This document shows, piece after piece, positions 53,208-60,794 of a DNA stretch of 64,000 bases. The DNA is taken from contig NZ_RQFO01000016.1 of the NCBI RefSeq assembly GCF_004770045.1, positions 397,501 through 461,500 on the forward strand. Direction: 5' to 3'. The position numbers and the translations under genes were made by a program. This DNA comes from Leptospira montravelensis (GTDB taxonomy: Bacteria; Spirochaetota; Leptospiria; Leptospirales; Leptospiraceae). Each line of letters opens with the position of its first letter. Position 1 is the first letter of the stretch. The notes beneath the pieces are model-generated. The model was given only the letters and a program-made list of their open reading frames with translations, was not told where the DNA came from and did no database searches.

Positions 53208-54260
53208 ATGAAATCGATCAATTCAGAATTACCAGTTGTTGTTACGGGAGGATCGGGATACATTGCGTCCTGGATCGTCAAATATTTGTTAGAAGATGGA
53301 AAAGCAGTAAGGGCCACTGTCCGTAGCCTCAAAGATAATTCCAAAATTCAACATTTGTTAGATTTAAAAGAAAAGTATAAAGACAAACTAAGTTTATTTG
53401 AAGCAGATCTAATGTTGGATGGAAGTTTTGATAAGGTTATCGAAGGTGTCGAACTTGTGATCCATACAGCGTCTCCATTTTTTGTGGCTGGGATCAAAGA
53501 TCCAAAAAAACAATTGATAGATCCAGCATTACAAGGGACTAAAAATGTTCTTGAATCTTGCAATCGTAATTCGACTGTTAAACGAGTTGTTTTAACTTCC
53601 AGTGTGGCTGCCATTTTTGGAGATAACATTGATTCTTTACAAATTCCAAATCAAACCTTTACCGAAGAACATTGGAATACAACTAGTAATCTTACACATC
53701 AACCTTATGCTTATTCCAAAACTTTAGCAGAAAAAGAAGCTTGGGAAATTCAAAAAAGACAATCGAGTTGGGATTTAGTTGTAATCAATCCATCATTTGT
53801 AATGGGACCTTCTCTTTCCAAACGATTGGATGGAACGAGTGTAGAGTTTATGAAAAATATGTTAACAGGAGTTTTTCGAACCGGAGTCCCAGATACAAAA
53901 ATGGGATATGTAGACGTAAGAGATGTAGCAAAAGCACATATCTTAGCAGGTTTTACTCCAAAAGCTGAGGGAAGACATATCACTTCCGCAGAAGTGATAC
54001 CAATGTTAGGTGTCGCAAAAATCATTAAAGAAAAATTTGGAAAGAAATATTCTGTTCCCACTGGAACTCTACCTAAGTTTCTCGTTTATTTAATTGGTCC
54101 ATTTTTCGGATTATCTTGGGGATACACAAAAAATAATATTGGCCAACCTCTTTTCTTAAACAATGAGTATAGCAAAACAAATTTAGGATTAACCTATCGA
54201 CCGTTAACTGAAACTTTTGCGGACCATGTCAATCAGATGGAAAGTGCGGGATTGTTATAA
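53208..54260 (+). CDS. NAD(P)-dependent reductase of the dihydroflavonol-reductase-like SDR group
   Basis: The 350-residue protein is an extended short-chain dehydrogenase. The cofactor motif is [21 protein letters not shown] near the N-terminus, with VRATVRSL after it, a pattern that favours NADPH. The catalytic Tyr-Lys is in [14 protein letters not shown] and the Ser in [10 protein letters not shown]. The group (DFR/cinnamoyl-CoA-reductase-like, also yeast methylglyoxal reductase) reduces aldehydes or ketones; the bacterial substrate is unknown. The gene is bracketed by GC-rich islets 3 and 4, which may mark an insertion. Confidence 0.88.
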   Translation: MKSINSELPVVVTGGSGYIASWIVKYLLEDGKAVRATVRSLKDNSKIQHLLDLKEKYKDKLSLFEADLMLDGSFDKVIEGVELVIHTASPFFVAGIKDPKKQLIDPALQGTKNVLESCNRNSTVKRVVLTSSVAAIFGDNIDSLQIPNQTFTEEHWNTTSNLTHQPYAYSKTLAEKEAWEIQKRQSSWDLVVINPSFVMGPSLSKRLDGTSVEFMKNMLTGVFRTGVPDTKMGYVDVRDVAKAHILAGFTPKAEGRHITSAEVIPMLGVAKIIKEKFGKKYSVPTGTLPKFLVYLIGPFFGLSWGYTKNNIGQPLFLNNEYSKTNLGLTYRPLTETFADHVNQMESAGLL

Positions 54261-54360
54261 GATTTAATTTACAACTGTTCTGAACATTGGTGAAACTGCG
54301 AAGTTTTCTTTAGAATTTTTGAAGAGATTCGATTTCCAAGAGACAAGAGTTAGATTTTAT

Positions 54361-54446
54361 GGTAGGAGTTGGGCCGGGAATGAACCCCCACAAGCCCGCC
54401 TCCACCACCCATTCAGGGTGGGGGCCGAGACTAAGCGCACGAGACA
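54361..54446. other. GC-rich intergenic islet 4
   Basis: About 85 bp of high G+C end just before the start of the DUF4269 gene. A hairpin CCACCC-ATTCA-GGGTGG (54405-54421) is followed by GGGGCCGAGAC. The upstream extension of the DUF4269 reading frame passes through it but codes for an Arg/Pro-rich sequence unlike the family, so I treat it as non-coding. Confidence 0.4.
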
Positions 54447-54450
54447 TAAT

Positions 54451-55050
54451 ATGCAAGCCTTACTTTCCCATCCGTTCCAACAAATCGAATTTTTACAGTC
54501 GGGGACACCTAAACAACAGGCTTTGGCAAAGGATTTAGAAGATTGGAAAATTCTAAAATCCTTACATGGTTTCAAACCGACGCTAGCCGGAACCATTCCT
54601 TTGGATATCGATACGGATACAAGTGATGTGGATATCTTAGTAAAATTTAATATCCCTGCCCATTTACAAAAAATTTGTTATGCTAAGTTTCGCAATTTAC
54701 CTAACTATAGTTTTTCTGAAAAAACCATGAATCTTCGAGTAACACTGGTTTGTCGATTTGAAACTAAAAAATTCCAATATGAAATCTTTGGTCAATTTGA
54801 AGAACCAACTGAACAATATGCTTGGATACATATGTTGGTAGAAAATCGGTTTTTAACATTGGCAGATCCAACATTCCGAGAAGAAATTCGTAATTTAAAA
54901 AAACAAGGAATCAAAACTGAACCAGCGTTTTGTAAAGTTTTAGATTTAAAAGGGGATCCCTATAAGACCCTACTCCAATGGAATCAAAAAACCGATGAAG
55001 AGTTTCGAGAGTTATTATTACAAAGGGGATTTCAAACCATTCCAAATTGA
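54451..55050 (+). CDS. DUF4269 (nucleotidyltransferase-like fold) protein
   Basis: Start at ATG 54451 gives 199 residues and begins at the conserved F-LQSGTPKQQALAKDLEDW region; the frame upstream crosses GC-rich islet 4 and is not family-like. The motif GTIPLDIDTDTSDVDILVKF has the paired acidic residues of nucleotidyltransferase folds, and the rest (QYAWIHMLVENRFL) fits DUF4269. No enzymatic activity is known for the family. The last 19 nt overlap the convergent AlkB-like gene. Confidence 0.8.
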   Translation: MQALLSHPFQQIEFLQSGTPKQQALAKDLEDWKILKSLHGFKPTLAGTIPLDIDTDTSDVDILVKFNIPAHLQKICYAKFRNLPNYSFSEKTMNLRVTLVCRFETKKFQYEIFGQFEEPTEQYAWIHMLVENRFLTLADPTFREEIRNLKKQGIKTEPAFCKVLDLKGDPYKTLLQWNQKTDEEFRELLLQRGFQTIPN

Positions 55051-55637
55051 CGAAAGGTTAAATTAATTCTTGGTCGTTTGACCTTTATCGCTTTTGGAAG
55101 AGAATGTAACCAAAATCTTTGGATGACATCTTTCATTAAAAGTAAACTTCCATGTTCTAATTGTAATTCCACTGGTTCATTTGTTTTTTTATGTTTGAAT
55201 CGAAAGATTCGTTCGGCTCCCAAACTCACAGACGCAATGGTAGAATTGGGACGTAAAGAAGTTTCATCATCGCTATGCCAAGCCATCCCTTCACTTCCAT
55301 CATGGTATAAATTCAAAAGACAGGAATTGAATTTTTCTTTGGAGGCTATCTCCACTTTGGATTTTAAATCTAAAAGGCCAGGTGACCAAGGTAGTGCTGT
55401 TTTTGTAGTTCCTGAATACCTGTAAGAAAATCCTTTTTCCGCATACCAAGCCACACTTCGTTTGGTGGTGATGTGTTTTCCATAGAGAATGGCCTCATCT
55501 GGTTTCCATTCGATCCCTTCTAGAAAAGAGTGAAATGTCCGATTTGCTTCCTCTGTGGGGAGAAAATCAGGGATGTACAACAAAACCCCGTCATAAGGTA
55601 AAAGATTTTCTGAGTCAGTTCTTTGAAACAAGTGCAT
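55032..55637 (-). CDS. AlkB-like 2-oxoglutarate/Fe(II) dioxygenase
   Basis: The 201-residue protein belongs to the AlkB family, which removes alkyl groups from bases in DNA or RNA. The iron ligands are His and Asp in MAWHSDDE and His in WLHSLPK. The 2-oxoglutarate-binding Arg box is RINLTFRQF. The nucleotide-recognition lid includes LLNLYHDGSEG and a PWSPGLLDLK stretch typical of the ALKBH2/3-like branch. No signal peptide. It converges on the DUF4269 gene, with overlapping 3' ends. Confidence 0.92.
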   Translation of the reverse strand: MHLFQRTDSENLLPYDGVLLYIPDFLPTEEANRTFHSFLEGIEWKPDEAILYGKHITTKRSVAWYAEKGFSYRYSGTTKTALPWSPGLLDLKSKVEIASKEKFNSCLLNLYHDGSEGMAWHSDDETSLRPNSTIASVSLGAERIFRFKHKKTNEPVELQLEHGSLLLMKDVIQRFWLHSLPKAIKVKRPRINLTFRQFGMV

Positions 55638-55786
55638 GGATTTCGAAATCGGCTAATTTATAAAAAGTAATCCACTGTTATTTTTCTCCGACTGACCCAA
55701 GAAATCCAATGAAAATCGATACCGACTGGCAAAACCGTCTAAAATTTTAGTTGGTTTCCCTTGGAGACCAAGGAATCTATACACGT

Positions 55787-56023
55787 ATGACCCCAACACG
55801 CACGATTCAATCTTTCATCGACGCTAAAAAGGAAAACCAATCTCCTTCGGAAGAAGTTTGGAACTCACTCAAAGGTTACAGAAAGTGGAACGAACCAGAA
55901 CTCATTGGGCTAAGAAATGCCTCTGGTTATTATCCTGATATTTATTTTGAAGAAGGAATGGATGAAACCATAGCCAAACTACTAGCAAAATTCAAAGAGA
56001 GAGTTGTTCCGCATAAATTTTAA
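55787..56023 (+). CDS. Small protein coupled to the SUFU-domain gene
   Basis: The ATG at 55787 gives 78 residues; a TTG at 55751 in the same frame is the alternative. The protein is acidic and helical (TIQSFIDAKKENQSPSEEVW, WNEPELIGLRNASGYYPDIY) and matches nothing I know. Its stop codon shares a base with the next ATG (TAATG), so it is surely co-translated with the SUFU protein. It might be a partner or adaptor of that protein. AAGGA lies upstream but a little far from the ATG. Confidence 0.6.
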   Translation: MTPTRTIQSFIDAKKENQSPSEEVWNSLKGYRKWNEPELIGLRNASGYYPDIYFEEGMDETIAKLLAKFKERVVPHKF

Positions 56024-57165
56024 TGAATCCAAGCACCCCTAAAGTTTTATACCAAGAAGCAAATCCTTACGGTTCTTTTACTGCCTTTTTAGAAGATGAT
56101 GGAAGAACCATTTATTTATACTTACAATCACATAACAACCCTGAGTGGCCGATGAAAACACTTTGGGTGCGTAACTTAATTGATGCCCCCGACGCACGTG
56201 TGGAGGAAGATTTTGATGCCGGTCTTGCCCCAGTACTCACAAAATCTGAAATTACCGAGCCAACTGCACAAAGTTCACTCACAGAAGATCAAATTCATTT
56301 TATTTGGTCAGAAGAAGGTGATGCCGTGGCCTTGTTTGTGGATGAAGAACTACAAGCATATCTTCCTTCTTGGTCAGGGATCAAAGGGATTCATGGTTAC
56401 GCAAAATTTGCAAAAGAAGAAGCTCCTACTGCCTCTCCACTTGGTGATCCAGAAAACGGTGTGATTGCCGAACGGGTGAGGACCAATCGTAAATTTTGGG
56501 AATCTGTTGCGGAAAAAGATCATTGGAAGAAAGCACAAAAACTAAGATTGGATTTTTTAGAATCTAAACTTGGCAACCATGAAAAGTATTGGTCTGCTGA
56601 TGGAGGAAAGTATCCTTCTTTAGGAATTGCTTCCTTTTTACCAAAAGAATTTCCAGGGATCAAAATCTTTTCTACCATTGGGATGAGTGTTCAAAACCAA
56701 CCATCCATTGAACTCTATCATAAAGATTATGAAAACTTTTCAAGGATCGAACTTGTATTTGCCATCCAACTTCTAAAAGATACAGAAGATAAATCAGAAA
56801 CATGGATCCAACATGTTCTTGGTGAAATGGTAAAGTTCCCTTGGAACACAGGAATTTGGTTTGGACATTCACATACCATTCAAAATCCAAGAAAAGATCC
56901 CGATCAACTCTATCTAGACTTCAACTGGTTCGTTCTACGTAACGTCACAGACGAAATAGAGCAAGGTTCGAAGGAATCATTACCAAACCTTCACGGACTC
57001 ATCACAGAGAATGGGAAACGCGCTAATTTTCTTGTATTAACTCCCATCGCTACTGAAGAAAGAATTTGTTTTATGCGAGAAGGTTCTGCAAAATTTTGGG
57101 AAACATGGAAGAAAGAAGGATATAGTTTCTTTCACGACAGCGAACGAAGGATGTTAGAATTCTAA
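56023..57165 (+). CDS. SUFU (suppressor of fused)-domain protein
   Basis: The 380-residue protein has an N-terminal beta-rich region (about 1-140, QEANPYGSFTAFLEDDGRTIYLY). A C-terminal domain (about 190-380) resembles the bacterial SUFU family: ASFLPKEFPGIKIFSTIGMS, FSRIELVFAIQLL and FLVLTPIATEERICFMREG. Bacterial SUFU proteins are described as immunity proteins of polymorphic toxin systems, while others may serve different roles. No toxin gene stands next to it, and the Rhs gene lies some 45 kb away. The preceding small gene is coupled by a one-base overlap. I know of no enzymatic motif. Family call moderate. Confidence 0.65.
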   Translation: MNPSTPKVLYQEANPYGSFTAFLEDDGRTIYLYLQSHNNPEWPMKTLWVRNLIDAPDARVEEDFDAGLAPVLTKSEITEPTAQSSLTEDQIHFIWSEEGDAVALFVDEELQAYLPSWSGIKGIHGYAKFAKEEAPTASPLGDPENGVIAERVRTNRKFWESVAEKDHWKKAQKLRLDFLESKLGNHEKYWSADGGKYPSLGIASFLPKEFPGIKIFSTIGMSVQNQPSIELYHKDYENFSRIELVFAIQLLKDTEDKSETWIQHVLGEMVKFPWNTGIWFGHSHTIQNPRKDPDQLYLDFNWFVLRNVTDEIEQGSKESLPNLHGLITENGKRANFLVLTPIATEERICFMREGSAKFWETWKKEGYSFFHDSERRMLEF

Positions 57166-57232
57166 TTTTCTAGAATTTAATTTTAAAAAAATCCGATTCA
57201 AACTCTAAAATCTGACCGTTACTCTAAATGAT

Positions 57233-57814
57233 ATGGCAGAGACGTATACAAAGTACTTCAATTTAGAGTTTGAACCCTTTTCTTTAGAACGAATCCTCGA
57301 AGAAAGACAAGATTCTTCCGGATTTTTCCTCTCTACCGTATTCCAAAAGCGGTTTTCAGAAGAAGTGAACCTGAAACGTCACGAAGATCAGAAACTTTGG
57401 ATCCAAACAAAAAATCTGCGTTACGTTGTTTTAGATGGGATTCAGAAAATTTCTGATGAAAATGGAAGACTCGAACCAACCAATATCCTCTACTTACTTG
57501 TATTTTTTGATTTTAATTCCATCACTGAGTATGGTTTCGAAGATGTATGCAACGTACTGATGAAACGATATGATCTCCCTTCTCTTATCTTAAAAATGCC
57601 TGATACTGACCATTTAGAGATCTGGGGTAAGGACCATTCACGTAAAAGTTATAAAAACGTAGTGCATCCAAATATCGAATCACTAATGAAAGCACTCTTT
57701 GATTCGATCAATAAGAAGGATCATTTCCAATTTATTGGTATGGAAAGAGCTAATTCAGATAAAAAATCGGGATTTTTGATGAGTCGAAGGGGTTTTACAA
57801 GAGCAATTGCCTAA
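57233..57814 (+). CDS. Hypothetical protein
   Basis: The 193-residue cytoplasmic protein has no signal peptide or membrane helix and matches no family I know. It is charged, with alternating strands (LWIQTKNLRYVVLDGIQKI, NILYLLVFFDFNSI) and helices, and ends in a basic tail (MSRRGFTRAIA). Its ATG follows the SUFU gene by 67 bp without a clear Shine-Dalgarno sequence. The product may be related to its SUFU neighbour, but nothing in the sequence shows that. Composition is like the surroundings. Confidence 0.6.
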   Translation: MAETYTKYFNLEFEPFSLERILEERQDSSGFFLSTVFQKRFSEEVNLKRHEDQKLWIQTKNLRYVVLDGIQKISDENGRLEPTNILYLLVFFDFNSITEYGFEDVCNVLMKRYDLPSLILKMPDTDHLEIWGKDHSRKSYKNVVHPNIESLMKALFDSINKKDHFQFIGMERANSDKKSGFLMSRRGFTRAIA

Positions 57815-57845
57815 TTTTTCTCTGAACATACCTCTTTAAATGAAA

Positions 57846-57868
57846 AAACCCGCAGGTCTTGCGGGTTT
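57846..57868 (-). terminator. Rho-independent terminator of the Lys/Ala peptide gene
   Basis: A 9-bp stem (AAACCCGCA / TGCGGGTTT) encloses the loop GGTCT. On the minus strand it is followed by six T in all; it lies 46 nt past the stop codon of the small gene. It probably also ends plus-strand transcription from the hypothetical gene. Confidence 0.85.
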
Positions 57869-57913
57869 ACACAAATCTTTCTTCGATAAATCGAAGGAAG
57901 AATTAAATCTAAG

Positions 57914-57988
57914 TTATTTCTTAGATTTTTTCTTTGCAGCTTTTTTCTTAGCGGCTTTCTTTTTTGCGGCTTTCTTTTTAGCAACCAT
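57914..57988 (-). CDS. 24-residue Lys/Ala-rich basic peptide
   Basis: A short gene with ATG at 57986-57988 and TAA at 57914-57916 codes for MVA followed by four Lys-Lys-Lys blocks separated by Ala-Ala, then SKK. The reading is supported by a Shine-Dalgarno sequence (AAGGA, 8 nt before ATG), a promoter-like pair upstream (58088-58060) and a strong terminator downstream. AAKKK repeats are the pattern of histone H1 tails and bacterial HC1-like proteins, so binding to DNA or RNA is likely. It is too short for automatic gene finding. Confidence 0.75.
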   Translation of the reverse strand: MVAKKKAAKKKAAKKKAAKKKSKK

Positions 57989-58059
57989 TGTGATCGTCCT
58001 TATCTTTTGATTTCAAATCACGGCTGTCCTTGGCAAACAGAGAGTGAATTGATACGACA

Positions 58060-58088
58060 TAATTAAATCAGATCATTTTAAATGTAAA
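58060..58088 (-). promoter_or_regulatory. Candidate promoter of the Lys/Ala peptide gene
   Basis: On the minus strand TTTACA (58088-58083) and TAATTA (58065-58060) are separated by 17 nt, about 72 nt before the peptide's ATG. The -35 box is good, the -10 box only fair. Confidence 0.45.
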
Positions 58089-58147
58089 GAAATTTTATTT
58101 TTTGCATGAATTTTTATTCAAAATAAAAAAACAGACTAATACTCATT

Positions 58148-59167
58148 CTACGGAACATTGATGACGATCTTACCTATTGTTTGTCCCGATTGAAATGTAC
58201 TGAGTGCATCATGTATCGAATCAAACGTAAACTCATGTCCTATTGTTTGTTTTGGTAGTGATAACATCATTAAATCGGAAAAATGTTTTCGAAGTTCATC
58301 AATTTCATTCCATAACCATATTAAATTGAATCCCATCACCGATTTATTGTCTGAAATCATGGATAATGGATCAATTTTTGGTCTAGTGAGGTAAGAATAT
58401 GCAATCGATAACCAATTTCGGTATGAATGTGATGGTGTGAAGTTCGCACTACCATAAGTAACTAGCCTACCCATTGGTGATAAGAGATCATAACTGTCCT
58501 GAAAATAATGACCACCTAAACATTCTAAAACTATTTTTAAAGGATGATCTGATAAAATTTTCTGCATCTCTTGTTTAAAATGAGGAGACCTAATGAGAAA
58601 ATAATCATAACCAACCTCTTTTAAGATCGAAAACTTAACAGAATCACCTACAAGACCAATGGTGATTGCTTTTTTTTTCTTAGCAATGTGACCTGCCATG
58701 ATTCCCACGCCACCAGCAGCACTATGAATGAGAACATGATCTCCCTCTTTCACTTGTCCCAGTGGAACAAGAGCATAGTAAGCAGTGAGTGCTTGTACAG
58801 CAAAAGCTGCACCATCTTGCATTGACCAACTCTTAGGAAGTGCAAATACAGTTTTTTCTGAAATGTTAAGATGAGTTGCGTAAGCTCCGAACCTTGTCAC
58901 ACCAAACACAGAGTCTCCAACTTCAAAATCCTTAACTTTTTCGCCTATTTTTACGATTTTTCCCGCAAATTCCAAACCAGGTATGAAACTTCCTTTGGGT
59001 GTTGCTGAGTACAAACCATAAATCGAAAATACATCTGCGAAGTTAAGCCCAATGGCTTTCACTTCAATCGTAACTTCATCTCCTTCAGGTGGTCTTAAAG
59101 GTTCCTTTTTACGATGAAGGTTATCGATAGATCCGGTTTTTTCGATGCGGTAGACTTCTCTTAACAT
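58148..59167 (-). CDS. Medium-chain (zinc-type) oxidoreductase, quinone-reductase-like
   Basis: The 339-residue protein is a medium-chain dehydrogenase of the quinone oxidoreductase/VAT1 branch. Marks are the N-terminal GroES-like domain with KAIGLNFADVFSIYGLY and PGLEFAGKIVKIG, the cofactor domain with HVLIHSAAGGVGIMAGHIAK, and LECLGGHYFQDSYDLLSPMGR. The catalytic zinc Cys/His set is missing, as in other zinc-free quinone reductases, which use NADPH to reduce quinones or enones. It diverges from gcvT with 47 bp between starts. Confidence 0.9.
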   Translation of the reverse strand: MLREVYRIEKTGSIDNLHRKKEPLRPPEGDEVTIEVKAIGLNFADVFSIYGLYSATPKGSFIPGLEFAGKIVKIGEKVKDFEVGDSVFGVTRFGAYATHLNISEKTVFALPKSWSMQDGAAFAVQALTAYYALVPLGQVKEGDHVLIHSAAGGVGIMAGHIAKKKKAITIGLVGDSVKFSILKEVGYDYFLIRSPHFKQEMQKILSDHPLKIVLECLGGHYFQDSYDLLSPMGRLVTYGSANFTPSHSYRNWLSIAYSYLTRPKIDPLSMISDNKSVMGFNLIWLWNEIDELRKHFSDLMMLSLPKQTIGHEFTFDSIHDALSTFQSGQTIGKIVINVP

Positions 59168-59214
59168 AATATCTTAAAAAAAATTCAATTCCATAACGAT
59201 GAAACCATTTTTCA

Positions 59215-60357
59215 ATGGTTCCAGAGTCTGAACGAGAGAAAGCCGTGGAACTAAAACAAACCCCTTTACATACAATTCATAAAGAAATGGGAGCCAAGAT
59301 GGTTCCTTTTGGCGGATGGGACATGCCAGTTCAATATACTGGAATCATCCAAGAACATTTAGCCACAAGATCTGCTGCGGGACTCTTTGATGTATCCCAT
59401 ATGGGTGAAATTTTTGTCACAGGAAACGAAGCTGATGTTCTTTCTTTTTTAGAATCAGTCACTTGTAACACAATTACTGGGATGAAAGTAGGCCAAGTGC
59501 AGTACAATGCAGTGGTAAATGAAGATGGTGGGCTTGTGGATGATATCACTGTTTATAAATTCAGTAATTCAAAGTATATGATTTGTTCGAATGCATCCAA
59601 TTATCCAGCAGTCACAAAACATTTAGAAACATATAAGAAAGGGAACGTTACTGTTGTTGATGATAGTAAAAACTGGCATCAAATTGCATTACAAGGCCCG
59701 AAAGCAGATGAAATTTTTTCTAAATATCTTGGTAAGGACTTAAGTTCTATTCTTTATTATCATTTTGAAGAAATGAATTGGAAAGGAGAAACCATCATTG
59801 TATCTCGCACAGGTTATACGGGTGAAGATGGATTTGAAATTTATACATCGAATGCACTCGGTGTCAACATTTGGAAAGATTTATTAGAAATTGGGAAAGA
59901 TTTTGGTTTGGTTCCCGTAGGTCTTGGCGCACGAGATACACTAAGATTGGAAGCAAAATACCCGCTGTATGGCCATGAATTGAATGCAGAATGGACTCCT
60001 GTAGAATCGGGAATCAACTTTATTGTGAAAGAAAAACCTTCCCCGTACTTGGGATATGAAAGGATCATCGCTGACAAAAAGAACGGCCCCAAACGAAAAG
60101 TTGTGGGAATTCGCCTCATGGAACCTGGGGTTTTACGAGAAAATTTCCCCATTTTCTCTAGTGATGGGAAAGAAATTGGCAAATCTACTTCGGGAACCCA
60201 TTCACCCAGCAGGAAAGAATCCCTGGGACTTGCCATTCTCGAGACCGAATTCGCCAAAAACCAGATGGAAGTATTTGTGGAGATTCGTGGACAAAAGAAA
60301 TTGGCTAAAGTGGAGACTGGCGCTTTCATCCAAGGCAGTGTTCGAAACAATCGCTAA
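59215..60357 (+). CDS. gcvT: Glycine cleavage system aminomethyltransferase (T protein)
   Basis: The T protein takes the aminomethyl group from the lipoyl H protein and passes its carbon to tetrahydrofolate, freeing ammonia. Family motifs are [43 protein letters not shown] and [11 protein letters not shown]. The 380-residue length fits; a GTG at 59245 (at VELKQTPLH) is an alternative start that would match most homologues more closely. It is the first gene of gcvT-gcvH-gcvP. Only 47 bp separate it from the divergent oxidoreductase gene, too little for a glycine riboswitch, and none is seen. Confidence 0.95.
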   Translation: MVPESEREKAVELKQTPLHTIHKEMGAKMVPFGGWDMPVQYTGIIQEHLATRSAAGLFDVSHMGEIFVTGNEADVLSFLESVTCNTITGMKVGQVQYNAVVNEDGGLVDDITVYKFSNSKYMICSNASNYPAVTKHLETYKKGNVTVVDDSKNWHQIALQGPKADEIFSKYLGKDLSSILYYHFEEMNWKGETIIVSRTGYTGEDGFEIYTSNALGVNIWKDLLEIGKDFGLVPVGLGARDTLRLEAKYPLYGHELNAEWTPVESGINFIVKEKPSPYLGYERIIADKKNGPKRKVVGIRLMEPGVLRENFPIFSSDGKEIGKSTSGTHSPSRKESLGLAILETEFAKNQMEVFVEIRGQKKLAKVETGAFIQGSVRNNR

Positions 60358-60385
60358 TCGAGAGTAAAAAAGAAGAGGAAAAATC

Positions 60386-60778
60386 ATGGCAGATACACAA
60401 GCAAAAGACGGATATTATTATACGGAAAAACATGAATGGGTCAAAGTCGAAGGTGAGGTGGCTCTCATTGGAATCACTGACTTTGCACAAAATGCACTGG
60501 GTGATATTGTATTCATCGACCTTCCGAAACCAGGAAAACAAATCAAAGCTAAAGATAGTCTTGGAACCATTGAATCAGTAAAAGCTGCTGAAGATTTGTA
60601 TTCACCCATTTCTGGTGAAGTGTTAGAAACCAATGCTAGTCTTGGATCCAATCCAGCAGCAGTGAATGCGGAACCATTTGATACTTGGATGGTAAAATTA
60701 AAAAACATCCAAACATCTGAACTCGGAAATCTTTTATCCGCAGCGCAATACAAAGAATACGTATCTAAATTAGATTAA
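60386..60778 (+). CDS. gcvH: Glycine cleavage system H protein
   Basis: The 130-residue H protein carries a lipoyl group that shuttles the aminomethyl intermediate between P, T and L proteins. The lipoylated lysine is K66 in [15 protein letters not shown]. The start WYxxxHEWV region appears as [15 protein letters not shown], and [12 protein letters not shown] is typical. AGAGGAA stands before the ATG. It lies 28 nt after gcvT and 16 nt before gcvP. Confidence 0.97.
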   Translation: MADTQAKDGYYYTEKHEWVKVEGEVALIGITDFAQNALGDIVFIDLPKPGKQIKAKDSLGTIESVKAAEDLYSPISGEVLETNASLGSNPAAVNAEPFDTWMVKLKNIQTSELGNLLSAAQYKEYVSKLD

Positions 60779-60794
60779 TAGGAGTTTTTCTAAA

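Noticed and set aside
54319..54450. Upstream extension of the DUF4269 reading frame
   Set aside because: The added residues come from GC-rich islet 4 and are unlike the family; the ATG at 54451 fits the conserved N-terminus.
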